Assembly: GCF_001426435.1 (NCBI RefSeq)
Contig: NZ_LMER01000014.1
Span: forward strand, 349,257-413,256
Origin: Angustibacter sp. Root456
GTDB taxonomy: Bacteria; Actinomycetota; Actinomycetes; Actinomycetales; Angustibacteraceae
Length of the DNA stretch: 64,000 bases
Reading direction: 5' to 3'
Shown: positions 47,139-57,233 of the stretch, piece by piece
How the letters are laid out: every line of letters starts with the position of its first letter
How positions within the stretch are numbered: the first letter of the stretch is position 1
Position numbers and translations under genes: made by a program
Notes under the pieces: generated by a model
What the model saw: only the letters and a program-made list of their open reading frames with translations
Databases searched by the model: none
Told to the model about the DNA's origin: nothing

Positions 47139-48278
47139 TCAGCCGAAGCGCCCAGTTCCCTCGCCGTCCTGCTGCTCGTCGTCGGTGGTGTCGAGCAGGT
47201 CGAGCTGACCGCCCGCCACTACCGGCGACGGCGGCCGCAGGCCCAGGTGCCGCCAGGCCTGGGGCGTCGCCGCACGGCCTCGGGGCGTGCGCAGCAGCAG
47301 GCCCTCGCGCACGAGGAACGGCTCGACGACCGTCTCGACGGTCTCGACCTCCTCCCCCACGGCCACGGCCAGCGTCGCGACACCGACTGGCCCACCGGCG
47401 AAGCGCTGGCACAGCGCGTTGAGCACCGCCCGGTCGAGCCGGTCGAGGCCCCGCTCGTCGACGTCGTAGAGCTCGAGGGCCGACCGCGCGGCGTGCCGGT
47501 CGATCGCTCCCCCGCCGTGCACCTGCGCCCAGTCGCGCACCCGGCGCAGGAGCCGGTTGGCGATGCGAGGCGTGCCCCGCGAGCGGCCGGCGATCTCGAC
47601 CGAGCCCTCCTGGTCGAGCTGGACGCCGAGCAGCCGGGCCGAGCGGTGGATCAGCTGGTCGAGCTCGTCGGCGCTGTAGAAGTCCAGGTGCGCGGTGAAG
47701 CCGAACCGGTCGCGCAACGGCGCGGGCAGCAGGCCCGAGCGCGTGGTCGCTCCCACGAGCGTGAAGCGAGGTAGCTCGAGGGGGATCGCCGTGGCGCCCG
47801 GCCCCTTGCCGACGACGACGTCGACCCGGAAGTCCTCCATCGCGAGGTACAGCATCTCCTCGGCCGGCCGTGACATGCGGTGGATCTCGTCGAGGAACAG
47901 CACCTCGCCCTCGCTGAGGGACGACAGGATCGCCGCGAGGTCGCCGGCGTGCTGGATCGCCGGGCCGCTGGTGATCCGCACCGGTGCCGACAGCTCGGCT
48001 CCGATGATGAGCGCGAGGGTGGTCTTGCCGAGGCCGGGTGGGCCGCTCAGCAGCACGTGGTCGGGCGGGGTGCCGCGGCGCGTGGCGGCCTGCAGCACGA
48101 GGTCGAGCTGGTCGCGCACGCGCGTCTGCCCGATGAGCTCGGACAGCCGGGTCGGCCGCAGCGCGCCCTCGACCACGCGCTCGTCGGCCTCAGCGTCTGC
48201 CGTGACCACGCGAGCGGTGAGCTCGTAGGAGCCGTCGTCGGCCTCGACGCCGGGGCTCGGGGCGCTCTGCTCGCTCAC
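47139..48278 (-). CDS. ruvB: Holliday junction branch migration helicase RuvB
   Basis: 379 aa AAA+ motor. Walker [10 protein letters not shown], Walker [11 protein letters not shown], sensor [18 protein letters not shown] and a C-terminal winged helix ([18 protein letters not shown]). The GTG overlaps the ruvA stop as GTGA. Last gene of ruvCAB. Confidence 0.97.
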   Translation of the reverse strand: MSEQSAPSPGVEADDGSYELTARVVTADAEADERVVEGALRPTRLSELIGQTRVRDQLDLVLQAATRRGTPPDHVLLSGPPGLGKTTLALIIGAELSAPVRITSGPAIQHAGDLAAILSSLSEGEVLFLDEIHRMSRPAEEMLYLAMEDFRVDVVVGKGPGATAIPLELPRFTLVGATTRSGLLPAPLRDRFGFTAHLDFYSADELDQLIHRSARLLGVQLDQEGSVEIAGRSRGTPRIANRLLRRVRDWAQVHGGGAIDRHAARSALELYDVDERGLDRLDRAVLNALCQRFAGGPVGVATLAVAVGEEVETVETVVEPFLVREGLLLRTPRGRAATPQAWRHLGLRPPSPVVAGGQLDLLDTTDDEQQDGEGTGRFG

Positions 48279-48880
48279 GTGCGACCCAGCCGCTGCAGGG
48301 CGGCACGCAGCACCGCCGGGACGTCCACCGGCTCGCCTGCGGCGGGTGCCACCTCGGCCACGGCGTCCTCCGCTGCCTTGGCCGCCCAACCCAGCCCCAC
48401 GAGCGCCTCGCGCACCTGACCGCGCCACGTGTCGTCGTCGGCAGCCGCCGGCTCGCTGGGCGCGTGGTCGACGGCGCCCGGCAGGCCGATCTTGCCCTTG
48501 AGCTCCAGCACCATGCGCTGGGCGCCCTTGAGACCCACGCCGGGCACCTTGCGCAGGGCGGTCAGGTCCTCGGTGGCGACGGCGCGCCGCAGGGCCTCGG
48601 GCTCGTGCACCGCGAGCATCGCCAACGCCAGCCGCGGCCCGATGCCCGACACCGTCTGCAGGGTCTCGAAGGTCGCGCGCTCGTCGTCGTCGGCGAAACC
48701 GTAGAGCGTCAGTGACTCCTCGCGCACCACCAGCGACGTCGCGAGCTCGGCGTGCTGGCCCTCGCGCAGGCCAGCGAGGGTGCGGGGGCTCGCGTGCACG
48801 AGCAGCCCGACGCCGCCAACCGTCACGACCGCGGCGTCGAGCCGCAGCCGCTGGACGACACCTGACACCGCCGCGATCAC
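48275..48880 (-). CDS. ruvA: Holliday junction DNA-binding protein RuvA
   Basis: 201 aa. OB fold ([14 protein letters not shown]), two helix-hairpin-helix motifs ([16 protein letters not shown] and [19 protein letters not shown]), and domain III that contacts RuvB. GTGA overlap with ruvC upstream. Confidence 0.96.
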   Translation of the reverse strand: MIAAVSGVVQRLRLDAAVVTVGGVGLLVHASPRTLAGLREGQHAELATSLVVREESLTLYGFADDDERATFETLQTVSGIGPRLALAMLAVHEPEALRRAVATEDLTALRKVPGVGLKGAQRMVLELKGKIGLPGAVDHAPSEPAAADDDTWRGQVREALVGLGWAAKAAEDAVAEVAPAAGEPVDVPAVLRAALQRLGRT

Positions 48881-49395
48881 CGGGCACCCGCCTTCGCCAG
48901 CGCTGCCTCGATCCGCGCTGCCGCTCCCCCGCGCCAGACGTGGCAGATGGCCAGGGCGAGCGCGTCGCTGGCATCCGCAGGGCGCGGTGGCGCGTCGAGC
49001 CGCAGCAGGCGGGTGACCATCGCGGCCACCTGCGCCTTGTCGGCGCGCCCGTTGCCGCTCACGGCGGCCTTGACCTCGCTGGGGGTGTGCAGCGCGACGG
49101 GCAGGCCCAGCCGGGCCGCCACGAGCATCGCGACCGCCGACGCCTGCGCCGTACCCATCACGGTGCGCACGTTGTGCTGGCTGAACACCCGCTCGACGGC
49201 CACGGCATCGGGAGCGGTGCGCTCCACCCACTGCAGCAGCGCCACCTCCACCTCGTGCAGCCGCTGGGCGACCGGTGCGTCGGGAGACGTGCGCACGACG
49301 CCCACCTCCACCAGCGACAGCGGCCGGCCGGGTGCGCCGTCGACGACGCCGACTCCGCACCGGGTCAGGCCGGGGTCGACGCCCAGGACGCGCAC
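48877..49395 (-). CDS. ruvC: Holliday junction resolvase RuvC
   Basis: 172 aa. Acidic residues in [19 protein letters not shown] and [12 protein letters not shown] match the RNase H-type active site. The GTG at 49395 has GGAGG 5 nt upstream; longer frames would cross the LexA-type box. First gene of the ruvCAB operon. Confidence 0.95.
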   Translation of the reverse strand: MRVLGVDPGLTRCGVGVVDGAPGRPLSLVEVGVVRTSPDAPVAQRLHEVEVALLQWVERTAPDAVAVERVFSQHNVRTVMGTAQASAVAMLVAARLGLPVALHTPSEVKAAVSGNGRADKAQVAAMVTRLLRLDAPPRPADASDALALAICHVWRGGAAARIEAALAKAGAR

Positions 49396-49424
49396 GCGTG
49401 CCTCCGCTCGAGTTGGTACCGGAT

Positions 49425-49440
49425 CCGAACAGGTGTTCGG
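49425..49440 (-). promoter_or_regulatory. LexA (SOS) box upstream of ruvCAB
   Basis: CCGAACAGGTGTTCGG, a perfect palindrome apart from its centre, of the form CGAAC-N4-GTTCG used by LexA in Gram-positive and mycobacterial genomes. It lies 30 bp before the ruvC start. Confidence 0.8.
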
Positions 49441-49507
49441 GATGCACGCTACACAGGCGGGCGGGCGGCGTCGGCGCGGCACGCCGACGGCCAGCGAGCC
49501 CAGCGGC

Positions 49508-50272
49508 TCAGGCCTCGACCAGCTCCATGACCTCGTCGCTGACGTCGAAGTTCGCGTAGACGTTCTGGACGTCGTCGCTGTCCTCGAGCGCGTCGATGAG
49601 CTTGAAGACCTTCTTCGCGCCCTCGACGTCGAGCTCGATCTGGGTGCTGGGCACGAACTGCGCCTCGGCCGAGTCGTAATCGATCCCGGCGCCCTGCAGG
49701 GCGGTGCGCACCGCCACGAGGTCGCTCGGCTCGCTCACGACCTCCCAGGTGTCGCCGTTGTCGTTGACCTCCTCGGCGCCGGCCTCGAGCACGGCCGCCA
49801 GCACGTCGTCCTCGCTGAGGCTCTTGCCGTCCTGCTCCTTGGCGACGGTCACGACGCCCTTGCGCGAGAACAGGTACGCGACGCTGCCGGGGTCGGCCAG
49901 GCTGCCGCCGCTGCGGGTCAGCGCAGTGCGCACCTCCATCGCGGCGCGGTTCTTGTTGTCGGTCAGGCACTCGACCAAGAACGCGACACCGCCGGGGCCG
50001 TAGCCCTCGTACATGATCGTCTGCCAGTCGGCGCCGCCGGCCTCGGCCCCCGAGCCGCGCTTGACCGCGCGGTCGATGTTGTCGTTGGGCACCGACGTCT
50101 TCTTGGCCTTCTGGATGGCGTCGTAGAGCGTGGGGTTGCCCGCCGGGTCGCCGCCGCCGGTGCGGGCCGCGACCTCGATGTTCTTGATCAGCTTGGCGAA
50201 CACCTTGCTGCGCTTGGCGTCCTTCGCAGCCTTCTGGTGCTTGGTCGTCGCCCACTTGGAGTGGCCGCTCAT
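49508..50272 (-). CDS. yebC: YebC/TACO1-family translation or transcription factor
   Basis: 254 aa with three domains. N-terminal [33 protein letters not shown] and [23 protein letters not shown] are diagnostic. Recent work on the family supports a role in translating difficult sequences; earlier annotation was as a transcription regulator. The ATG overlaps the pdxT stop. Acidic C-terminus. Confidence 0.95.
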   Translation of the reverse strand: MSGHSKWATTKHQKAAKDAKRSKVFAKLIKNIEVAARTGGGDPAGNPTLYDAIQKAKKTSVPNDNIDRAVKRGSGAEAGGADWQTIMYEGYGPGGVAFLVECLTDNKNRAAMEVRTALTRSGGSLADPGSVAYLFSRKGVVTVAKEQDGKSLSEDDVLAAVLEAGAEEVNDNGDTWEVVSEPSDLVAVRTALQGAGIDYDSAEAQFVPSTQIELDVEGAKKVFKLIDALEDSDDVQNVYANFDVSDEVMELVEA

Positions 50273-50871
50273 GAACGCTCCCTCACCATCTCGACGAATG
50301 CCCGGTGCACGCGGTCGTCGCCGGTCACCTCGGGGTGGAAGGACGTCGCGAGCAGCGCGCCCTGCCTCACCGCCACGATCCTACCTGCGGCCTCACCTTG
50401 CTCGACCCGGCCGAGCACCTCGACGCCCTCACCGACCTCCTCGACCCAGGGGGCGCGGATGAACACGGCGCGCAGCGGGCCGCCGTCGATGCCGGTGAGC
50501 TCGATGTCGCCCTCGAAGGAGTGCACCTGACGGCCGAAGGCGTTGCGGCGCACCGTCATGTCGATGCCGCCGAAGGTCTGCTGATCGGGGCGGCCGTCGA
50601 CGACGCGGTCGGCGAGCAGGATCATCCCGGCGCAGGAGCCGTACGCCGGCAGGCCGTCGCGCAAGCGCGCGACCAGCGGCTCGCGCACCTCGAACGCTCG
50701 CGACAGCTTGTCGATGGTCGTCGACTCCCCGCCGGGGAAGACGATGCCGTCGAGATCGTCGAGCTCTTCGGGACGACGGACGGGTCGGGCGAGGGCGCCG
50801 AGCTCCGCCAGCAGCTGCAGGTGCTCGCGGACGTCGCCCTGCAGGGCCAGCACACCGATGATGGGACTCAC
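50269..50871 (-). CDS. pdxT: Pyridoxal 5'-phosphate synthase glutaminase subunit PdxT
   Basis: 200 aa class I glutaminase that feeds ammonia to PdxS. Nucleophile Cys in [10 protein letters not shown], oxyanion motif FPGGESTT, and His-Glu in [12 protein letters not shown] start. pdxS is 2.6 kb upstream on the same strand, separated by two genes on the other strand, so the subunits are not in one operon here. Confidence 0.95.
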   Translation of the reverse strand: MSPIIGVLALQGDVREHLQLLAELGALARPVRRPEELDDLDGIVFPGGESTTIDKLSRAFEVREPLVARLRDGLPAYGSCAGMILLADRVVDGRPDQQTFGGIDMTVRRNAFGRQVHSFEGDIELTGIDGGPLRAVFIRAPWVEEVGEGVEVLGRVEQGEAAGRIVAVRQGALLATSFHPEVTGDDRVHRAFVEMVRERS

Positions 50872-50959
50872 GAGGTCCCAGCCTACTGGCGGGGCGGCAC
50901 CGCTTTGTCGCGAGGTAAAGCGGGCGCCGTCGACCCTGCGACGCTGCTATCACTGCAGG

Positions 50960-52078
50960 GTGACCACACCATCACCCCGGCTCCGCCCGGGCACGCCGGA
51001 CGACGCACCCGCGATCCTGCGCCTGCTCGACGAGGCGGTGGCCTGGCTCGTCGACCGCGGGCGCAGTGACCAGTGGGGAACGCAGCCGTGGTCCGAGCGC
51101 GACGCCGCCCGACGGCAGGTCGACCGGCTCGCCGCGAGCCCAGGGCTCGTCGTCGCCGTCGAGGACGACGCGGGCCGCGAACGCGTCCTCGGCGCGATCG
51201 TCGTCGAGGACCACCCGACGTCCTACGTCGGCCCGGCCGGCCAGCCGGAGCGCTTCGTGCACCTGCTCGTCACCTCGCGGTCGGCATCAGGGCGCGGCAT
51301 CGGCGACGCCTTGCTGGCGCACGCGCGCGAGCGCTGCCGTCGTGAGCGGGTCGAGCTCCTGCGCGTCGACTGCTTCGGGGGCGGCGAGCGCGAGCTGGTG
51401 CGGTGGTACGAGCGGCAGGGGTTCGTCGCGACGCACGCCGTCGACGTCCAGGGCTGGCCGGCCCAGGTGCTGGAGCAGCGGGTCGAGCGGTACGACGAGC
51501 TGCGCACCGAGCGGCTGCTGATGCGGCGGTGGGTCGCCGATGACCGCGCGCCGTTCGCGGCCCTCGGCGCCGACCCGGCGGTGATGGAGCACTTCCCGTC
51601 GCTGCACGACCGAGCGACCAGTGAGGCCACCATCGAGCGGTTCGAGCGACACCTGAGCGAGCACGGTTGGGGCGTCTGGGCGCTGGAGCGCACCGACACG
51701 GGCGAGTTCATCGGCTTCACGGGCCTCACTCCCGTACCTGAGGACGTGCCGGTGGCGTCCGACGTCGAGGTCGGCTGGCGCCTGGCGCGCCGGCACTGGG
51801 GGCACGGCTTCGCGTCGGAGGCCGCGACGGCGGCCCTCGGTGTCGCCTTCGACGACCTCGGGCTGCCCGACGTGGTGTCGTTCACGAGTCACGCCAACGT
51901 GCGGTCGCAAGCGGTGATGCGCAGGATCGGGCTCCGACGACGTCCGGACGCCGACTTCGACCACCCGCGCTTCCCCGACTGGCCCGGTCGTCGGCACGTC
52001 GTCTACGGCGTCACCGCCGAGCAGTGGCGCGAGGGTGCTCGCGGCGCCGAGCCCCCCGCCGGTACCGTCGGCTCGTGA
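50960..52078 (+). CDS. Tandem two-domain GNAT acetyltransferase
   Basis: 372 aa. Residues 1-170 form one GNAT domain (HLLVTSRSASGRGIGDALLAHARERC, WYERQGFVATHAV); residues 180-360 form a RimJ/RimL-type domain (LRTERLLMRRWVADDRAPF, WRLARRHWGHGFASEAATAAL, VSFTSHANVRSQAVMRRIGL). Acceptors unknown. GTG 50960 has only a weak AGG, and TATCAC lies about 7 nt upstream, so it may be leaderless. The stop overlaps the kynureninase start. Confidence 0.85.
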   Translation: MTTPSPRLRPGTPDDAPAILRLLDEAVAWLVDRGRSDQWGTQPWSERDAARRQVDRLAASPGLVVAVEDDAGRERVLGAIVVEDHPTSYVGPAGQPERFVHLLVTSRSASGRGIGDALLAHARERCRRERVELLRVDCFGGGERELVRWYERQGFVATHAVDVQGWPAQVLEQRVERYDELRTERLLMRRWVADDRAPFAALGADPAVMEHFPSLHDRATSEATIERFERHLSEHGWGVWALERTDTGEFIGFTGLTPVPEDVPVASDVEVGWRLARRHWGHGFASEAATAALGVAFDDLGLPDVVSFTSHANVRSQAVMRRIGLRRRPDADFDHPRFPDWPGRRHVVYGVTAEQWREGARGAEPPAGTVGS

Positions 52079-53331
52079 CCACCACGACGGCCTCCGCGGA
52101 GGAGCTCCAGCAGCGCGCCCAGCGCCTCGACGCCGACGATGCGATCGCCCACGCCCGCGAGCGGTTCGACCTGCCTGAGGGCGTGATCTACCTCGACGGC
52201 AACTCCCTCGGGGCCCTGCCCTCGTGCGTCCCGGACGCCGTGGCCGACGTCGTCCGGCAGCAGTGGGGTCACGACCTCATCGCGTCGTGGAACTCTCACG
52301 ACTGGTGGGGCGCGCCGCTGCGGGTCGGTGACGCCGTCGGCCGGCTGGTGGGCGCGGCCCCCGGCCAGGTGGCGGTGGGTGACTCGACGTCGGTCAACCT
52401 CTTCAAGTGCTACGTCGCGGCCGCCAGACTGCGACCCGGCCGCACCGTCGTGGTGAGCGATCCGGGCGTCTTCCCGACCGACCAGTACGTGCTGGAGGGT
52501 GCTGCCTCCCTCGCGGGGCTGCAGATCGTGCACGCGCGGCCCGACGAGCTGGGCGCGGTGCTCGAGCGGCGCGGCCACGAGGTGGCGCTCGTGTCGTTCT
52601 CGCACGTCGACTACCGCACCGGCCAGCTGTGGGACCTGCCGGGCCTCACGCGCGCCGTCCACGACGTCGGTGCGCTCGCGCTGTGGGACCTGTGCCACAG
52701 CGCCGGCGTCGTCGAGGTGGGCCTGGACGAGCACGAGGTCGACCTCGCCGTCGGCTGCGGCTACAAGTACCTGAACGGCGGCCCCGGCGCCCCGGCGTTC
52801 ATCTACGTCGCCAGCCGGCTGCAGGACGAGTTCGACCAGCCGCTCAGCGGCTGGCACGGCCACGCGCGGCCGTTCGCCATGGAGGGTTCGTTCGCTCCGG
52901 CGGGCGGTATCGCGCGCGCCAAGGTCGGCACCCCGCCGCTGCTCTCGGTGCTGGCGCTGGAGGCTGCGCTCACGGCGTACGAGGGTCTTGAGCTGGCCGC
53001 CGTCCGGCGAAAGTCGTTGTCGCTCACCGGCTTCTTCATCGAGTGCGTTCAGCAGCTGCTGCCCGACGTCGAGATCGTCAGCCCGCTGGACGACGACCGC
53101 CGCGGCTCGCAGGTGGCCCTGCGCCACCCCCAGGCCTACGCCGTCGTCCAGGCCCTGATCGCGCGTGGGGTCGTCGGCGACTTCCGCGAGCCCGACGTCG
53201 TGCGGCTCGGTTTCGCGCCGCTGTACCTCTCCCACGCCGACGTGCTGGCGTCGGCGCAGCAGCTGGCCGAGGTGCTCGAGCGGCGCGAGTTCGAGGACGC
53301 CCGCTACGCCACCCGCGCCCAGGTCACCTGA
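52075..53331 (+). CDS. kynU: Kynureninase
   Basis: PLP enzyme that splits kynurenine to anthranilate and alanine. 418 aa. YLDGNSLGALP at the N-terminus, LWDLCHSAGVVEVGL with the cofactor Asp, and the PLP lysine in GCGYKYLNGGPGAPAF. The GTG overlaps the acetyltransferase stop as GTGA. No kynA or kynB gene is nearby, so its pathway partners are elsewhere or the substrate is different. Confidence 0.92.
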   Translation: MTTTTASAEELQQRAQRLDADDAIAHARERFDLPEGVIYLDGNSLGALPSCVPDAVADVVRQQWGHDLIASWNSHDWWGAPLRVGDAVGRLVGAAPGQVAVGDSTSVNLFKCYVAAARLRPGRTVVVSDPGVFPTDQYVLEGAASLAGLQIVHARPDELGAVLERRGHEVALVSFSHVDYRTGQLWDLPGLTRAVHDVGALALWDLCHSAGVVEVGLDEHEVDLAVGCGYKYLNGGPGAPAFIYVASRLQDEFDQPLSGWHGHARPFAMEGSFAPAGGIARAKVGTPPLLSVLALEAALTAYEGLELAAVRRKSLSLTGFFIECVQQLLPDVEIVSPLDDDRRGSQVALRHPQAYAVVQALIARGVVGDFREPDVVRLGFAPLYLSHADVLASAQQLAEVLERREFEDARYATRAQVT

Positions 53332-53392
53332 CCCCGTCGAAGCGGGGAGATCCCACGAGCGGGGAGACCGCGGCAGCCTGGACCCCCGAGGA

Positions 53393-53470
53393 GCAGAACG
53401 GGCGCCGAACCCGGAGGCCGGCGTGAAGGAGCTTGCGACAGCCGGCCGGAGGGTTCGACGCCCGTTCTGC
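53393..53470. terminator. Nested hairpin between convergent kynU and pdxS
   Basis: Outer 20-bp arms (53393-53412 with 53451-53470, one G-U) enclose an inner 7-bp stem (GGCCGGC 53416-53422 with GCCGGCC 53441-53447) and an 18-nt loop. No T-tract. It lies 8 bp from the pdxS stop. Confidence 0.7.
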
Positions 53471-53478
53471 GGTGAGAC

Positions 53479-54408
53479 CTACCAGCCGCGCTCGGCGAGG
53501 CGGTGCGGCTGCGGGATCTCGTCGACGTTGATGCCCACCATGGCCTCACCGAGACCGCGCGAGACCTTCGCGATGACGTCGGGGTCGTCGTAGAAGGTCG
53601 TGGCCTTCACGATGGCCTCGGCGCGCTGTGCCGGGTTGCCGGACTTGAAGATGCCCGAGCCGACGAAGACGCCCTCGGCGCCGAGCTGCATCATCATCGC
53701 GGCGTCGGCCGGCGTGGCGATACCGCCGGCGGTGAAGAGGACGACGGGCAGCTTGCCCTTCTCGGCGACCTCCTTGACCAGCTCGTACGGCGCCTGCAGC
53801 TCCTTGGCCGCGACGAAGAGCTCGTCGTCGCGCAGCGACTGCAGCCGGCGGATCTCGCCGCCGATCTTGCGCATGTGCGTCGTGGCGTTCGAGACGTCGC
53901 CGGTGCCGGCCTCACCCTTGGAGCGGATCATCGCCGCGCCCTCGGTGATGCGGCGCAGGGCCTCGCCCAGGTTGGTGGCGCCGCACACGAAGGGCACCGT
54001 GAACTGCCACTTGTCGATGTGGTTGGCGTAGTCGGCCGGGGTGAGCACCTCGGACTCGTCGATGTAGTCGACGCCGAGCGACTGCAGCACCTGCGCCTCG
54101 ACGAAGTGGCCGATGCGGGCCTTGGCCATCACCGGGATCGAGACGGCGGCGATGATGCCGTCGATCATGTCGGGGTCGCTCATGCGCGAGACGCCGCCCT
54201 GAGCGCGGATGTCGGCCGGGACCCGCTCGAGCGCCATGACGGCCACGGCGCCGGCGTCCTCGGCGATCTTCGCCTGCTCGGCGTTGACGACGTCCATGAT
54301 GACGCCGCCCTTGAGCATCTCGGCCATGCCGCGCTTGACCCTGGCGGTGCCGAGCTCGTGGCGGGGCTCCAGCCCGGCCTGGTCGGGGGCGCTGCTGTCG
54401 GTGGACAC
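53479..54408 (-). CDS. pdxS: Pyridoxal 5'-phosphate synthase lyase subunit PdxS
   Basis: 309 aa TIM barrel that makes PLP from ribose 5-phosphate, glyceraldehyde 3-phosphate and ammonia from PdxT. Strongly conserved: [32 protein letters not shown] (first catalytic Lys), [18 protein letters not shown] and [22 protein letters not shown] 54408 with GAGG upstream. Confidence 0.97.
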   Translation of the reverse strand: MSTDSSAPDQAGLEPRHELGTARVKRGMAEMLKGGVIMDVVNAEQAKIAEDAGAVAVMALERVPADIRAQGGVSRMSDPDMIDGIIAAVSIPVMAKARIGHFVEAQVLQSLGVDYIDESEVLTPADYANHIDKWQFTVPFVCGATNLGEALRRITEGAAMIRSKGEAGTGDVSNATTHMRKIGGEIRRLQSLRDDELFVAAKELQAPYELVKEVAEKGKLPVVLFTAGGIATPADAAMMMQLGAEGVFVGSGIFKSGNPAQRAEAIVKATTFYDDPDVIAKVSRGLGEAMVGINVDEIPQPHRLAERGW

Positions 54409-54518
54409 ACGAACCTCACAGGAAGAAGCGACGGGGTGTACGCGCCCATCGTACGGCGCGCGCCGCACCCCCGAGCCCAGCAGTCTGCGAGCCGGACGAG
54501 CCCCGAGCGCCCACTGCG

Positions 54519-55142
54519 TCAGTCCACGAGAGCAGGGGGCGGGTCGTCGTCCATCTCGAAGGTCTGCGGTACCTCGGCGCGGCCGGCCAGCCGCGCCCAC
54601 CGCACGACCCGCTTGCCGCGCACCCGCGCGGCGTCGGTGACGGCGCCGTTGAGGAACCGGCGTGCCAGCCGCACCCGGTGGCACGCCGCAGCGAGCCGGT
54701 CGACCAGCGGGGCGAGGACCGGATCGGCGGACAGCTGCGCGACGACGTCCTGGTCGAGCGTCGCCCGCAGGGCCTGCGACAGGTCGCTCTCGGCGCGCTC
54801 GCGCGAGACGTGGTCCTGGCCCGGCAGGTCGCCGCCGGCCAGCCGCGGCGCGACCGCGTGCTGCGTGGCGCCGACGTGATCCGCCTGCTCCCCCACCTCG
54901 AGCGCGATGGACGCCGCGTCGGCCAGCAGCAGGCCCGACGCCGGGTCGACCGCACCGGACGTCGCCAGCTCGACCGCGGCCTCGGCCCGCCGCACCAGCT
55001 GGGCGTCCAACGCGGCGACCGCACCCTCGACGCGATGGTGCAACCGGTCGAGCCGGCTGGCGGAGAACGACAGGTACCACGCGAGCAGCGCCAGGACGAG
55101 CAAGGCGCCGAGCACGATCTGCAGCTGGTCCACGGCCGCCAC
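54519..55142 (-). CDS. Membrane-anchored protein, LemA-like
   Basis: 207 aa. One N-terminal helix ([20 protein letters not shown]), then a long helical region ([31 protein letters not shown]) resembling the LemA coiled core, with the late [21 protein letters not shown] segment in the place of LemA's second repeat. The match is by pattern only. The start is GTG at 55142, or GTG at 55133. It lies one base behind pimA, so it is part of that operon. Confidence 0.6.
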   Translation of the reverse strand: MAAVDQLQIVLGALLVLALLAWYLSFSASRLDRLHHRVEGAVAALDAQLVRRAEAAVELATSGAVDPASGLLLADAASIALEVGEQADHVGATQHAVAPRLAGGDLPGQDHVSRERAESDLSQALRATLDQDVVAQLSADPVLAPLVDRLAAACHRVRLARRFLNGAVTDAARVRGKRVVRWARLAGRAEVPQTFEMDDDPPPALVD

Positions 55143-55143
55143 T

Positions 55144-56262
55144 CTACGAACGCACGCCGTCGGTGACGGTCTCGTAGACGGCCAGCACCTCCTGCGCCAC
55201 CACCGACCAGTCGTAGCGGCGCACGCCGACGGCAGCCGCCGCCCTCAGCCGGGCGCGGCGCCCCTCGTCGACCAGCAGGTCGCCCAGCGCGGCGGCCAGA
55301 GCGGACGCGTCCCGGTTCGCGAACAGCACGCCGAGCTCGCCGTGCTCGAGCACCCGAGCGAAGGCGTCGATGTCGCTGGCCACGACAGGGGCGCCGGCGC
55401 TCATCGCCTCGACCAGCACGATGCCGAAGCTCTCCTGACCCGTGTGCGGGGCGACGTACACGTCGACCGAGCGCAGCAACGAGGCCTTGTCGTGGTCGCT
55501 GACCATGCCCAGGAAGGTCACCGCCTCCTGCGCGTGGGCGGGAAGCAGCTTGCGCGCGTCCTCCTCGCTGCCCATGCCGGCCACGAGCACCTGGACGCCG
55601 GGAAGCCGCTCCAGCAGCAGCGGCACGGCCTGACACAGCACCGGCAGGCCCTTGCGCGGCTCGTCGATGCGGCCGACGAACGCGATGGTCGGGCGCTCGG
55701 CGGAGCCGGTCCACTCCGGCCGCGTGTCCGCGCGGGCGAAGACGTCCACGTCGACGCCGTTGGGGATCACCACGGCATCGCCCCCCAGGTGCGTGGTGAC
55801 GGTGCGCCGCGCGTCCTCGCTCACGGCGATGCGCGCCACGATCTTCTCCAGGCTGGGGCGCAGCAGCGGGTACCCGGACTGCATCAGGCGCGAGCGCAGG
55901 TTGGAGGTGTGGAACGTCGCCACCACGGGCCCGTCGTAGGCCCACAGCGCCAGCAGCGACACGCTGGGCACGATCGGCTCGTGCACGTGCAGGACGTCGA
56001 ACTGGCCGGCCTCGACCCACTTGCGCGTCCGGCGCGCGCTGACCGGCCCGAAGACCAGCCGCCCGACGGCGCCGTTGTACGGGACGGCCACGCTGCGTCC
56101 GGCCGAGGTGAGGTACGGCGGCACGGGTGTGTCGTCGTCCGCCGGCGCGAGCACGCCCACGTCGTGGCCCAGGGCGATGAGGTGCTCGGCCAGGTCACGG
56201 ACGTGGAACTGCACCCCGCCGGGCACGTCGAACGAGTAGGGGCAGACCAGACCGATCCTCAT
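55144..56262 (-). CDS. pimA: Phosphatidylinositol alpha-mannosyltransferase PimA
   Basis: Adds the first mannose from GDP-mannose to phosphatidylinositol on the inner leaflet. 372 aa GT-B/GT4 enzyme. CPYSFDVPGGVQFHVRDLAEHL at the N-terminus and the donor site around AFVGRIDEPRKGL and GQESFGIVLVEAMSAGAPVV. The ATG overlaps the acyltransferase stop. The order pgsA-acyltransferase-pimA is the hallmark of PIM synthesis. Confidence 0.95.
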   Translation of the reverse strand: MRIGLVCPYSFDVPGGVQFHVRDLAEHLIALGHDVGVLAPADDDTPVPPYLTSAGRSVAVPYNGAVGRLVFGPVSARRTRKWVEAGQFDVLHVHEPIVPSVSLLALWAYDGPVVATFHTSNLRSRLMQSGYPLLRPSLEKIVARIAVSEDARRTVTTHLGGDAVVIPNGVDVDVFARADTRPEWTGSAERPTIAFVGRIDEPRKGLPVLCQAVPLLLERLPGVQVLVAGMGSEEDARKLLPAHAQEAVTFLGMVSDHDKASLLRSVDVYVAPHTGQESFGIVLVEAMSAGAPVVASDIDAFARVLEHGELGVLFANRDASALAAALGDLLVDEGRRARLRAAAAVGVRRYDWSVVAQEVLAVYETVTDGVRS

Positions 56263-57233
56263 GCCGGCCTCCGCGCCGGGTCGAGGTCGGCGACGAAGAC
56301 CTTCTGCAGCATGTGCCAGTCCTCGGGGTGCGCGGCGATGACCTCGGCGAGGTGGTCGGCGCACCGTTGGGTGAGCGCGGTGACCGCGGGCCGTCCGCTG
56401 CCGACGTCCGTGGTGTCGACGGGCGGCGCCCACCGGACGACGATCCCGTGGCCGCCGCTCGAGCGACGTTCGTAGAAGATGCCGACGGCGAACAGCGCGG
56501 CGCCGGTCTGCAGCGCCAACGCCGCGGGCCCCACGGCCATCCGGGCGGGCTCACCGAACAGCTGGACCTCCACCCCGCCCTGGGTGAGGTCACGGTCGGC
56601 GAGCAGCGGAACGAACCCACCGTCTCGCAGGGTGCGCAGCAACGTGCGGAAGACGTCGGACCCACCGGTGAGCGGGATGATCGTCATGCCCAGCCGCTCA
56701 CGGAAGCGCACGAAGCGGTCGAACAGCCGCTCGGGCCGCAACCGCTCGGCGACGGTCGTCACCGGCGCGAGCGACAGCGTCGACCACGCGCCGGCGTGGT
56801 CCCAGTTGCCCAGGTGCCCGAGGAACATCACGACGCCCCGCCCGGAGGCGAGCGCCTCGCGCACCGGCTCGTCGCCCTCGACGCGCACGGTCGACCGGAT
56901 CCTCTCGTGCGACCAGTCGGGCAGCCGGAAGCTGTCGCACCAGTAGCGCAGGTACGACCGCATGCCGGCGCGTGAGAGGGTCCGTAGACCGGCCGCGTCG
57001 AGTCCGGGCCGCACCCGCGCGAGGTTGGCCTCCAGACGACGCACACCAGTGCCGCGCCGTCGCCAGGCGACATCGGCGACGACCTCGAAGAGCCGGTAGG
57101 CGAGGCCCTCGGGCAGGAGTCGCACGAGCCGCCACCCCGCGGCGTACAGGGCGTACGTCACCGCGTCGACGAGCCGGGTGCGTCGTGGCCGGGTCGCCAC
57201 GCCAGTCACCGTTCGCGTCACCGCGCGGGTCAC
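56259..57233 (-). CDS. patA: Phosphatidylinositol mannoside acyltransferase (LpxL/HtrB-like)
   Basis: 324 aa. Transfers palmitoyl to the mannose of PIM. The active-site H-x4-D is in GHLGNWDHAG; other family blocks are PLTGGSDVFRTL and DRDLTQGGVEVQLFGEPARM. GTG 57233 overlaps the pgsA stop as GTGA; the longer frame is pgsA read out of frame. Confidence 0.92.
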   Translation of the reverse strand: MTRAVTRTVTGVATRPRRTRLVDAVTYALYAAGWRLVRLLPEGLAYRLFEVVADVAWRRRGTGVRRLEANLARVRPGLDAAGLRTLSRAGMRSYLRYWCDSFRLPDWSHERIRSTVRVEGDEPVREALASGRGVVMFLGHLGNWDHAGAWSTLSLAPVTTVAERLRPERLFDRFVRFRERLGMTIIPLTGGSDVFRTLLRTLRDGGFVPLLADRDLTQGGVEVQLFGEPARMAVGPAALALQTGAALFAVGIFYERRSSGGHGIVVRWAPPVDTTDVGSGRPAVTALTQRCADHLAEVIAAHPEDWHMLQKVFVADLDPARRPA

